34,240 nt of DNA from Flavobacteriales bacterium. Lineage in GTDB: Bacteria; Bacteroidota; Bacteroidia; Flavobacteriales_D; UBA2798. The stretch covers positions 1-34,240 of the forward strand of contig JAIBBF010000029.1 of the NCBI GenBank assembly GCA_019694795.1, given 5' to 3'. Within the stretch, counting starts at the first letter, position 1. The number at the start of each line of letters is the position of its first letter. The position numbers and the translations under genes are program-made. Shown piece after piece: positions 1 to 7,409 of the stretch. A model generated the notes under the pieces. That model did no database searches. It saw only the letters and a list, made by a program, of their open reading frames with translations, and was not told the DNA's origin.

Positions 1-25
1 GTATTCAGTTTTACTGGTAAATTCT

Positions 26-1453
26 TCAGAAAAACTTATCGTTAAAATTAACCAGGTAAAGTTTTACACTTGCACGGGTGATGGCTGTATACAACCATCT
101 TAAAAATTCCTGATCCATCATTTCATCCGTTAAATAACCCTGATCCACAAAAACCACAGGCCATTGTCCGCCCTGCGCTTTATGGCAGGTTAAGGCCCAA
201 CCGAATTTAATCTGAAGCGCATTGTACCAGGGATCATTCATGATTTTTTCCATCCGTTTTTTGCGATCCGGTTCATCCGAATAATCTTCAGATATCTGCT
301 CAAATAATTGTTTATGTTGCTCTGCAGGGAGAGATGGTCCTTCCACCTGCAGGGTATTTAAAATCACCTTCGTTTCTATTTCCGGTAAATCCGGGTAATC
401 GACCAGCCTGACCTCCACATCCGCAAAACGCAAACCATACATTTCGCTTTCTCCTTTTACTTTTTGAACCGTAAGGATATCTCCATTGGCAATAAATCCC
501 GCAGATGAATCTTCGGGCAACCAGAAATAATTGTTTTTTACTACCATCAATTGGTCGCCACCATTGAGTTCATTGTCCAGCCAAAATATGCGTGATCTCA
601 CCTGCATATTGTATTGATTGGCGCGTTTGTTGGACCGGGTAATCACCCTTACCCCATCTGAACCATAATTAGAAAAGGCCCACTCCAATTCATCCTGAAG
701 TTCCTGCCCGTTAATCCGCACCACATCGGGGTAGCCTGAAAGTTGAAATGTAGGGAAAATGAAATTTTTACTTTCCAGCAGGTTCCGGATAGCTGTTGCA
801 TTGAGCAAAATACCTGAATCTGCGGCTTGGCGGACTACCGTTTTTAACTCAACTTCATAGGTTTTAAGTGAAAATGTTTCCTGAATGTAGGTGGAATCGA
901 GTGCCGGACTATCTGCAAGTCCAACAGGAGGTAACTGGGCCGGATCGCCCACAAAAATGGCCAGGCAATTTTTACCCCGGTAAATAAAACGGAGCAAGTC
1001 TTCCATCAAATTTCTGCTCTGAAATCCCCCTCCCATCATGCCGCCGTCCTTACCAATCATGGATGCTTCATCAATTACAAACAAAGTTTGCGTATGCATA
1101 TTGGGCAAGAGCTCGAAATAGGAGTATCCGTCTCTGGTTTTGCGGGAATAGATTTTTTTATGAATCGTATATGCCTTTTTTCCGGTATGATTGGATAAAA
1201 CCTTTGCAGCCCTTCCCGTTGGGGCTAATAATACCGTATTCCAGCCTAATTTGCCGATGGTTTTCACAATTGCCCCCATCATGGTGGTTTTTCCGGTACC
1301 GGCATAACCCTTTAAAACAAAGGACCTGAACCGGTGTGAATCAGTCAAAAACCCGACAAATTCTTCCAAAAATCGGCTCTGATCAACCGTTGGCTCAATC
1401 CCGAGCTCGTTTTGAAATAATTCCAGCAATTTTGACGTTTCATTTGAAAACAT
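26..1453 (-). CDS. RecD-like ATP-dependent DNA helicase (AAA_30/UvrD_C_2 type)
   Basis: Superfamily 1 helicase of the RecD/Dda type, expected to unwind DNA 5'-3' in repair or recombination. Counting from the ATG at 1453 the protein has 475 residues. Walker A GYAGTGKTT lies at residues 49-57, followed by a Walker B VIDEAS motif, motif III FVGDPAQLPPVG, and C-terminal motifs CHKAQGGQW and YTAITRA, the usual UvrD_C_2 end. The frame stays open upstream to 1531, but those 26 extra residues are hydrophobic, cover the intergenic promoter region and do not resemble the family N-terminus, so I prefer 1453. No RecB or RecC gene is nearby, so this is a stand-alone helicase, not a RecBCD subunit. A possible -7 element TAAATTTA lies at 1484-1491 on this strand. 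Family assignment is secure; the biological role is inferred. Confidence 0.9.
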   Translation of the reverse strand: MFSNETSKLLELFQNELGIEPTVDQSRFLEEFVGFLTDSHRFRSFVLKGYAGTGKTTMMGAIVKTIGKLGWNTVLLAPTGRAAKVLSNHTGKKAYTIHKKIYSRKTRDGYSYFELLPNMHTQTLFVIDEASMIGKDGGMMGGGFQSRNLMEDLLRFIYRGKNCLAIFVGDPAQLPPVGLADSPALDSTYIQETFSLKTYEVELKTVVRQAADSGILLNATAIRNLLESKNFIFPTFQLSGYPDVVRINGQELQDELEWAFSNYGSDGVRVITRSNKRANQYNMQVRSRIFWLDNELNGGDQLMVVKNNYFWLPEDSSAGFIANGDILTVQKVKGESEMYGLRFADVEVRLVDYPDLPEIETKVILNTLQVEGPSLPAEQHKQLFEQISEDYSDEPDRKKRMEKIMNDPWYNALQIKFGWALTCHKAQGGQWPVVFVDQGYLTDEMMDQEFLRWLYTAITRASVKLYLVNFNDKFF

Positions 1454-1483
1454 GTCGAAAAATACAAACTCAAGCCTTAATAC

Positions 1484-1491
1484 TAAATTTA
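1484..1491 (-). promoter_or_regulatory. Possible -7 element (TAAATTTA) for the helicase gene
   Basis: The octamer matches the Bacteroidota TAnnTTTG element except for the last base, and sits about 30 bases before the helicase ATG at 1453. It is palindromic, so strand is not certain. No clear -33 element was found. Confidence 0.3.
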
Positions 1492-1512
1492 CAAGCAGAA
1501 TAAAAAAAATTG

Positions 1513-1520
1513 TAGATTTG
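1513..1520 (+). promoter_or_regulatory. Promoter -7 element TAGATTTG for the 1572-5724 operon
   Basis: Perfect TAnnTTTG match, 51 bases before the ATG at 1572, in an intergenic region between divergent genes. This predicts transcription starting near 1525 with a leader of about 45 bases. Confidence 0.6.
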
Positions 1521-1571
1521 CCCGACTTCAAAAATTCGAATCAAACAACAACATAAATCAAACATCATCAT

Positions 1572-2477
1572 ATGCTGGACGTTTTAAAAGTGAGTGGTCA
1601 ATATTTTTCTAAATACCTTGCTCAGGGATTAGTAATTCTGTTAGGTATTGGTGCATTATCATTTGGACTGATTCCCGACAAAGAAACAGGTTTAACCCAA
1701 AACACGTTGTTTGTTCTTGGAGGCGTTGCATTGATACTGGCCGGTGTTATCTCTACCCTTTACATTGCAGAGGTAATCAATAAAGTCATTCATAACGTTT
1801 TGATGTATGTTATTTTACCTGTTTCGGTTATCTATTTTGCTTATGTAGATTACAAAGCAGTAAAAGATGAAATTGATCTGATTGCCAAGTTCGACTTGAT
1901 TCAACGTGAAACCAAACAACGTCTCAAAGATATTCGTGATGCCGAGGTGGAGTTCCGCAACATTCATGGTCATTTTACCTCAGACTGGGATTCGCTTAAA
2001 AATTTCGTTGCCAACGAAAATGCGTTGATCATCAACCGTAAGGGTGACGTACCTGAAAAGATTACTTTAGAAATGGCGAAATTCCTCGGTTATAAAGAAA
2101 TCCCTGAAAAAGTAATTTCTGAAGTAGAAGCCTGGAAATTAGCTCAGGCGGGTATGATTTCCGGTTTTGAAAGGGATACTACCTATGAGCCGGTAATGAA
2201 AAAAATATTCCAGTCGGATAAATACATGGCAAAACGTGTTTCTGAATATCCTTTCAGTGTTGATTCGCTCGACATTATGCCTTTTAGTGGTGGTAAACAA
2301 TTTAAGCTGGAAGCAGGTATCATTAACAGAAATAACATTAACGTAGCTGTATTTGAGGCTGGTCAACCCGAACCTCTGGTTTTAACCACCGGTGATGGTC
2401 GTAAATTGAAAGCTGAATTGCCACTTATCGTTGGATCGATGGTAGACCCCACTACAAATGGAAACTGGGGAGAATAA
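1572..2477 (+). CDS. Unknown membrane protein with three N-terminal TM helices and a coiled coil
   Basis: 301 residues, no function recognised. Three hydrophobic segments lie at about residues 17-34, 45-66 and 75-92. They are followed by a charged helix (about 95-130) rich in K, E and R that looks like a coiled coil, then a mixed alpha/beta C-terminal part of about 170 residues. A stretch near residues 126-145 (FRNIHGHFTSDWDSLKNFV) resembles the pattern seen after the helix of pilin-like proteins, but this is only a visual likeness. First gene of a tight operon with the DUF3822 gene 8 bases downstream, then rsmD, coaD and a thioredoxin-fold gene. The promoter at 1513-1520 gives a plausible start. 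It is probably an inner membrane protein conserved in related bacteria. Confidence 0.8.
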   Translation: MLDVLKVSGQYFSKYLAQGLVILLGIGALSFGLIPDKETGLTQNTLFVLGGVALILAGVISTLYIAEVINKVIHNVLMYVILPVSVIYFAYVDYKAVKDEIDLIAKFDLIQRETKQRLKDIRDAEVEFRNIHGHFTSDWDSLKNFVANENALIINRKGDVPEKITLEMAKFLGYKEIPEKVISEVEAWKLAQAGMISGFERDTTYEPVMKKIFQSDKYMAKRVSEYPFSVDSLDIMPFSGGKQFKLEAGIINRNNINVAVFEAGQPEPLVLTTGDGRKLKAELPLIVGSMVDPTTNGNWGE

Positions 2478-2485
2478 TCTCCTTT

Positions 2486-3295
2486 ATGTCGAATAACTAC
2501 AATAATCTTAATAACCACCTCTCTATTGAAATGGGAGGTGGTTTTTCTTTTCTTCTGAAATGCGGAAGAAGCCAAAAGGATATTGTCGATTTTGAAATGC
2601 ATGGCAATCCTTCCTCTCATTCCTTCAGGGATTTTATGGAAGTTCCGCTGCATTCCGGATTATTTTCTGAAAAATATACCTCTGTTAACGTTGCATGGTG
2701 TAATGGAAAATTCAATCTTATTCCCGATGCATTATATGCCGAAAATGCACAGGAAGATTTATTGCGTTTAAATGCAGAATTGGATGAACAGGATGCGATA
2801 GGGATTATGGACCTTCCTGCAATTCAAGCTAAGCTGATATATGCTTATCCTGCACAAGTGGCATCAGCTGTCAGGAAAGTTCATCCCATGACGAAAGAAG
2901 GTCATATTCTGGGCTATTTTATTCAATCCACTTTTTCGCTGGAGAAAAACGGAAATACGGTTTTTTTACATTTTTTACCCGGACAAATGCTCGTTGTTGC
3001 CTATTCGGAAAAGGGACTGGCATTAGCGAATATTTTTCCGGCAAAGGATCCGCAGGATTGTTTGTACTATGCCTTGTTTTGTTGCGAACAATTACAATTT
3101 ACACAACAGAACACCCGCTTTCATGTTTCAGGAGAAATTAACCGGAATAGTCAACTTTCCGATTTATTTGAAAAATATACTACAGGACTAAATTATGTGG
3201 ATCTGGCACCTGGTATTGGGAATAAAGGACAGGTTTCTCTTCTTCCCGGACATCGCCTGCTAACTTTAACCGAGCAATTCAAGTGCGCATTATAG
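2486..3295 (+). CDS. DUF3822 family protein
   Basis: 269 residues. The N-terminal SIEMGGGFSFLLK, the central SVNVAWCNGKFNLIPDALY and the region around QSTFSLEKNGNTVFLHFLPGQMLVVAYS fit the DUF3822 family, found in Bacteroidota beside rsmD. Its fold is thought to resemble actin/ASKHA ATPases, but no catalytic residues can be named here. No signal peptide or TM segment is visible, so it is probably cytoplasmic. It starts 8 bases after the membrane protein gene, and its 3' end overlaps the GTG start of rsmD by 13 bases, so the two are probably translationally coupled. That coupling suggests a link to rRNA modification or CoA synthesis, but this is inference only. Confidence 0.8.
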   Translation: MSNNYNNLNNHLSIEMGGGFSFLLKCGRSQKDIVDFEMHGNPSSHSFRDFMEVPLHSGLFSEKYTSVNVAWCNGKFNLIPDALYAENAQEDLLRLNAELDEQDAIGIMDLPAIQAKLIYAYPAQVASAVRKVHPMTKEGHILGYFIQSTFSLEKNGNTVFLHFLPGQMLVVAYSEKGLALANIFPAKDPQDCLYYALFCCEQLQFTQQNTRFHVSGEINRNSQLSDLFEKYTTGLNYVDLAPGIGNKGQVSLLPGHRLLTLTEQFKCAL

Positions 3296-3813
3296 GAGGT
3301 AAATTCAAGGGCAGGAAATTAAACGCCCCCTATCTGCCGGATACGCGTCCCACCACCGATTTCGCCAGAGAGAGTCTGTTTAATTTACTTCAGACCCGTA
3401 TCGATATTGAAGATTGTAAAATCCTCGACCTTTTTTGCGGTACCGGAGCAGTTACACTCGAATTTTTATCACGCGGTGCACAGGAAGTAGTTGCCGTAGA
3501 TTTAAGCACAAAGGGACTTTTGTTTTTGCGCGACACTTCGAAACTATTGGAAGTAAAAGCACGTACAGTGAAGGCGGATGTTTTTAAATTTCTGAATACT
3601 TCCGGAGAATCCTTTGATCTGGTTTTTGCAGACCCTCCCTACGAATTGAAAAATCTGGAGCAAATACCGGCTTTGGTATTAGAAAAAGGTCTTCTCAAAA
3701 AAAATGGCCTGTTAATTGTTGAACATGGAAAAAGGACAGATCTATCTTCCATTCCGGGATTTGTTGAACGGAGAGAATACGGTAAGGTAAATTTTAGTTT
3801 TTTTAGTTGCTGA
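3283..3813 (+). CDS. rsmD: 16S rRNA (guanine(966)-N(2))-methyltransferase RsmD
   Basis: 176 residues, normal for RsmD, which methylates G966 of 16S rRNA in the 30S subunit using S-adenosylmethionine. The N-terminus MRIIGGKFKGRKL is typical. The SAM-binding motif I is DLFCGTG at residues 49-55, and the catalytic DPPY motif is at 117-120. RPTTDFARESLFNLL (about 22-36) is the conserved RP(T)xxxxRExLFN block. The start codon is GTG at 3283, inside the end of the DUF3822 gene; no ATG gives a better N-terminus. coaD follows after 4 bases. The rsmD-coaD pair is common in bacteria, which supports both calls. Confidence 0.95.
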   Translation: MRIIGGKFKGRKLNAPYLPDTRPTTDFARESLFNLLQTRIDIEDCKILDLFCGTGAVTLEFLSRGAQEVVAVDLSTKGLLFLRDTSKLLEVKARTVKADVFKFLNTSGESFDLVFADPPYELKNLEQIPALVLEKGLLKKNGLLIVEHGKRTDLSSIPGFVERREYGKVNFSFFSC

Positions 3814-3817
3814 ACTT

Positions 3818-4279
3818 ATGGAACGAATTGCAGTTTTTCCGGGATCGTTTGATCCGATCACTAAAGGACACGAATCCATTATCCGAAGGGCATTACCTTT
3901 GTTTGATAAAATCATTATTGCCATTGGTGTAAACTCTTCCAAATCCACCATGTTCACTCTGCAACAACGTGAAGAATGGATCAGCTCCATATTTGCCGGT
4001 GAGAAAAAAATTGAAGTGAAAAGCTATGAAGGACTCACCATTGATTTTTGTAAAAAAGAAAAAGCACATTTCATTTTACGTGGATTACGAACCCAAGCCG
4101 ATTTTGAATATGAAAAAGCTATCAGTCAAATGAATCTTGCCCTCGCAAAAGATATTGAAACTGTGTTTTTAATTACTGATCCGGTCTATTCTGCCATTTC
4201 AAGTACCATTGTAAGAGACATTCTTCGTAACAAAGGCGACGTTAGTTCGTTTATACCAGAAAAAATGAACATAGCATGA
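3818..4279 (+). CDS. coaD: Phosphopantetheine adenylyltransferase CoaD
   Basis: 153 residues. Fourth step of coenzyme A synthesis: transfers AMP from ATP to 4'-phosphopantetheine to give dephospho-CoA. The nucleotidyltransferase signature is complete: GSFDPITKGH at residues 9-18 contains the T-x-x-H nucleotide-binding motif (T15, H18), RGLRTQADFEYE is the substrate-binding loop, and ISSTIVRDI near 127-135 is the conserved C-terminal SSTxVR motif. Cytoplasmic, usually a hexamer. It sits directly after rsmD (4 base gap), and its stop overlaps the next start by four bases (ATGA). Confidence 0.97.
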   Translation: MERIAVFPGSFDPITKGHESIIRRALPLFDKIIIAIGVNSSKSTMFTLQQREEWISSIFAGEKKIEVKSYEGLTIDFCKKEKAHFILRGLRTQADFEYEKAISQMNLALAKDIETVFLITDPVYSAISSTIVRDILRNKGDVSSFIPEKMNIA

Positions 4280-5724
4280 GATTAATGAGAGCGATATTTG
4301 TGGGGCTGGCGCTGTTTATTTCATTGGCATCTTTTGCCGGTGAAGTAGTAATTCATGGAAAATCCAAAGGCATTGAAGGGAAAAAAATCTCGGTCAATTT
4401 CATTGAAGATTACCTTTCCATGAATACGAAAAAAGTAAAGGAGGGACAGGTAGATGACAAAGGGAATTTTAATCTCTATTTCAGCACGGAAGAGACCCGC
4501 GAAATACAATTACGCTTCGATGGTTTGCATTCATTTATGTATGTTCAACCAGGCACCGAATATTTTGTTGAACTAGGTCCGATTCGCCCTGGCCAGAATA
4601 AATCCTTTACCGACAATCAAATTGAATTACTATTCGACACCCTTCAAAAATTCGATGTCAATAATCTGATTCTCGATTTTAATGAACGGTTGGATGCTTT
4701 TATGGCTTACAACATGAAAGTATTGGGAACAAAAGCCTATCAGGCGGAAGTCGATACGTTTAAAGTTTATCTCGCTAAAGTATATCACGAAGTGAAAGAT
4801 CCTTATTTCAGGGATTATGTCTTTTACAGCATTGCAGGAATAGAACAGATTGGTGGTATTGATGTGGATATGGTAAAACTGAAAGCGAAATTGTATAAAG
4901 AATACTTGTCGCAAGGAAAAGTAATTTACAATTCTCCTGCTTACATGTTGTTTTTTCAGCAATACTACACCGATGTTTTTAAGCTTGCTAATGATGAAGA
5001 AGAAAAGAAACTGGTGAAAGCAATCAACTATAAAAAAAGTTGGAAAATGGTCGATTCAGTTTTAATGAAGGATCCTTTTCTTAGAAATGATCGTATCCGG
5101 GAATTGGTGATGATTAAAGGATTATCAGAAGAATATTATGCGGGTCAGTTTTATCCCGATAACATTGTTCTTATTCTCGATTCCATTAAGAAATTTTCGA
5201 ACTACAAGGAAAATAGCCTTATCGCTCAAAATTTAAGAACAAAACTTACTCAGCTCAATGTTGGATATCCTGCACCTGCTTTTAGCTTAAAAAATGAAAA
5301 GGATCTCGACGTTTCGCTCATTGATTTAAAGGGGAAATATGTGTACCTCCAATTTTGGGCTACATGGAACAATGCTTCCATTGGCGAATTAAAAATCATG
5401 ACCGAACTTCATAAAAAGTATGGCGAAGATATTCGGTTTGTTTCTGTAAATATGGACGACAGTAAAGAAAGCTGGATCCAGTTTTTAAAAGAGCATCCGG
5501 AAATGAAATGGATTCATTTGCATTATTCGGACGATGCTGAAATAATTGAAAAATACAGAGTAAGTGCCCTACCCCTTTATTATTTGATTGGTCCGGATGG
5601 TTTATTCATTCAATCGCCTGCCTACAAGCCAACACCTAATGGTACTTTTATTACCATCGAAAATACCTTTTTCGAAATCTACCGCAGATTACATCCAAGA
5701 AGTAATCCGAAGGGACAACGATAA
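4276..5724 (+). CDS. Exported thioredoxin-fold (TlpA-like) protein lacking the CxxC motif
   Basis: 482 residues with an N-terminal signal peptide (MRLMRAIFVGLALFISLASFA) ending near residue 21 and no lipobox cysteine. An N-terminal beta-rich part (about 22-110) resembles the DUF4369 domain found in Bacteroidota TlpA-like proteins. A helical middle region follows, and a thioredoxin/AhpC-like domain covers about 335-470 (PAPAFSLKNEKD, LKGKYVYLQFWATW, FVSVNMDDSKESW, VSALPLYYLIGPDG with the cis-proline). At the active site the usual WCxxC reads WNNAS: N365 and S368 replace both cysteines, so it cannot act as a disulfide reductase. It overlaps coaD by 4 bases and ends exactly where the convergent NUDIX gene ends. 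Probably a periplasmic binding or chaperone-type protein. Confidence 0.88.
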   Translation: MRLMRAIFVGLALFISLASFAGEVVIHGKSKGIEGKKISVNFIEDYLSMNTKKVKEGQVDDKGNFNLYFSTEETREIQLRFDGLHSFMYVQPGTEYFVELGPIRPGQNKSFTDNQIELLFDTLQKFDVNNLILDFNERLDAFMAYNMKVLGTKAYQAEVDTFKVYLAKVYHEVKDPYFRDYVFYSIAGIEQIGGIDVDMVKLKAKLYKEYLSQGKVIYNSPAYMLFFQQYYTDVFKLANDEEEKKLVKAINYKKSWKMVDSVLMKDPFLRNDRIRELVMIKGLSEEYYAGQFYPDNIVLILDSIKKFSNYKENSLIAQNLRTKLTQLNVGYPAPAFSLKNEKDLDVSLIDLKGKYVYLQFWATWNNASIGELKIMTELHKKYGEDIRFVSVNMDDSKESWIQFLKEHPEMKWIHLHYSDDAEIIEKYRVSALPLYYLIGPDGLFIQSPAYKPTPNGTFITIENTFFEIYRRLHPRSNPKGQR

Positions 5725-6342
5725 TCAGATTTTATCGTTTGCATCTTCCCAGCAATCGATAATGGATTGATAGGTGTTTTCGAGAATATCTGAAACATTA
5801 TTTTTTGCTCTCCATTCAATTTTGGTAATCCCTTCTTCCAATTGCGGAGTAGGCGTTTCATTTCCCGGATAATCCATGATATACCAATAAGTGATTTTTA
5901 ATACCATAGCTCCTTTATGCTCATATACATGCCAGGTTGGGGACAATGCTTCTCGTAAGGTATGTCCGGTAATACCACACTCCTCTTCCACTTCGCGCAA
6001 GGCGGCAGCTTCCTTTTTTTCCCCTTTATCGAGTTTCCCTTTTGGTAAATCCCATTTATCATTTCGGTAAATAAACAAAACCTTTTGTTCGTTATTTACG
6101 ATAACGCCCCCGGCTGCTTCAATTTTTTTGTATTGGCGAAAACACGTTTCGAACAATTGATCGGGCTTTTCTGCTACGAAAACAAAGGGCTTTAACAAGG
6201 AACCTTTCCAATATTGATTCAAAACCTCATCCATTTCTTGGACTGAAGGCTGATTACGGATTTCGAAAGCGGAAAAATTATCGGATTTTTCGCTCGTGCC
6301 AATCACAAAAAGTGGCGTGTTGTTGATGAAAACTTTATACAT
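5725..6342 (-). CDS. NUDIX hydrolase with extra N-terminal domain
   Basis: 205 residues. The NUDIX box is perfect at residues 102-124: G102, E108, R116-E117 and E120-E121 with G123, the Mg2+ and diphosphate binding helix. The family hydrolyses nucleoside diphosphates linked to another group; the substrate cannot be read from the sequence. Residues 1-75 form an additional segment with no family I recognise. The ATG at 6342 lies only 9 bases from the pyrE ATG on the other strand, so the two genes share a very small divergent region. NUDIX next to pyrE is a recurrent order in flavobacteria. A weak -7 candidate TACCTTTA lies at 6377-6384 on this strand, inside pyrE. Confidence 0.9.
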   Translation of the reverse strand: MYKVFINNTPLFVIGTSEKSDNFSAFEIRNQPSVQEMDEVLNQYWKGSLLKPFVFVAEKPDQLFETCFRQYKKIEAAGGVIVNNEQKVLFIYRNDKWDLPKGKLDKGEKKEAAALREVEEECGITGHTLREALSPTWHVYEHKGAMVLKITYWYIMDYPGNETPTPQLEEGITKIEWRAKNNVSDILENTYQSIIDCWEDANDKI

Positions 6343-6345
6343 TTG
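6338..6345 (+). promoter_or_regulatory. Promoter -7 element TACATTTG for pyrE
   Basis: Perfect TAnnTTTG, covering the start codon of the divergent NUDIX gene. Candidate -33 TTG triplets lie at 6320-6325. The element ends 6 bases before the pyrE ATG, so the transcript would have almost no leader. Confidence 0.6.
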
Positions 6346-6351
6346 CAGTCT

Positions 6352-7002
6352 ATGTCGATCAAAAATGAATCGGCCCTAAAGGTAGCAGAATTTCTTCTGC
6401 AGGTAAAGGCCGTAAAACTACAACCGAATAAACCGTTTACCTGGGCTTCCGGATTACATTCACCCATTTATTGCGATAACCGGGTTACACTTTCCTATCC
6501 GCATATCAGAACCTATATCCGTCAGGAATTTAGTCGTGTAATCAATGAAAACTTTGCCAAAGCAGATGTTATTGTTGGTGTGGCAACCGGTGGTATTGCA
6601 CAAGGAGCTCTAGTAGCGCAGGAATTAGGATTACCCTTTGCTTATGTTCGTCCTGAACCTAAATCGCACGGATTAGGCAATCAGGTTGAAGGAGTGATTG
6701 AGAAAGGACAATCCATTGTTGTTATCGAAGATCTGGTTTCCACCGGAAAATCTAGTTTAAATGCTGTAGATGCACTGGTTCATGCCGGTGGTGTGATAAA
6801 AGGAATGGCTGCCATTTTTACCTATGGATTTAACGATGCCGCAGAAAACTTTAAAAAGAAAAACGTTTCCCTGGTTACGCTTACAGATTACGATACGTTG
6901 ATTGATCAGGCAGTTCGTTCAAATTATGTTTCAGAAAAAGATCTTGAATCGCTTCGCAACTGGAGAAAAGATCCTAAAGCCTGGAGTGAAAACAACCAAT
7001 GA
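6352..7002 (+). CDS. pyrE: Orotate phosphoribosyltransferase
   Basis: Converts orotate and PRPP to orotidine 5'-monophosphate in de novo pyrimidine synthesis. 216 residues from the ATG at 6352. An in-frame TTG at 6343 would add three residues but lies within the -7 element, so I reject it. SGLHSPIYCDNR near residues 30-41 is the orotate/PRPP binding region, and the PRPP loop IEDLVSTGKS sits at about 125-134. The flexible-loop lysine region PEPKSHGLGNQVEG is present. Cytoplasmic dimer. The stop overlaps the start of the SRPBCC gene (ATGA), so the two are co-transcribed. Confidence 0.97.
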   Translation: MSIKNESALKVAEFLLQVKAVKLQPNKPFTWASGLHSPIYCDNRVTLSYPHIRTYIRQEFSRVINENFAKADVIVGVATGGIAQGALVAQELGLPFAYVRPEPKSHGLGNQVEGVIEKGQSIVVIEDLVSTGKSSLNAVDALVHAGGVIKGMAAIFTYGFNDAAENFKKKNVSLVTLTDYDTLIDQAVRSNYVSEKDLESLRNWRKDPKAWSENNQ

Positions 7003-7409
7003 CCACAATTGAAAGTAAAACAGTTAGAGTAAAAAACAGTTCTCAGGAAGTATTTTTATTTCTTAAGGACATGAATAACTTTTACCAATTACTGCCACAG
7101 GATAAAGTCTCCGATTTTAAATCAGATACCGGTCAATGCAGCTTTCGTGTTCAGGGTGCAGTGGTGATTCCCTTGGTACAGGTTTCCGTAAACGAATTCT
7201 CGCACATCCACATCAAATCGGGCGATTCTGCTCCATTTCCATTTACACTGGATATAAATATCCATTCCCTTTCTGAAGAAGAGTGTGAAGGAAATCTTGT
7301 TTTTAATGGTGAAATGAATGCGTTTTTGCGAATGATGGCTGTGGGTCCCCTCACCAATCTTTTCAATTACATCGCCAATAAGTTGGTAGAGGTTAAATCA
7401 CTAAGCTGA
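6999..7409 (+). CDS. SRPBCC (START/polyketide cyclase-like) family protein
   Basis: 136 residues, with the compact alpha/beta pattern of the SRPBCC ligand-binding fold: an N-terminal strand (IESKTVRVKNSSQEVFLFLKD), helix, a run of antiparallel strands, and a long C-terminal amphipathic helix (VGPLTNLFNYIANKLVEV). No catalytic residues or specific ligand can be inferred. No signal peptide, so cytoplasmic. Overlaps pyrE by four bases and is probably translated with it. Its 3' end overlaps the end of convergent birA by 17 bases. The SRPBCC gene between pyrE and birA is a conserved arrangement in flavobacteria, but its job there is unknown. Confidence 0.82.
   Translation: MTTIESKTVRVKNSSQEVFLFLKDMNNFYQLLPQDKVSDFKSDTGQCSFRVQGAVVIPLVQVSVNEFSHIHIKSGDSAPFPFTLDINIHSLSEEECEGNLVFNGEMNAFLRMMAVGPLTNLFNYIANKLVEVKSLS

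Noticed and set aside
1454-1531. 26-codon N-terminal extension of the helicase
   Set aside because: It is hydrophobic, overlaps the promoter region and does not fit the family start.
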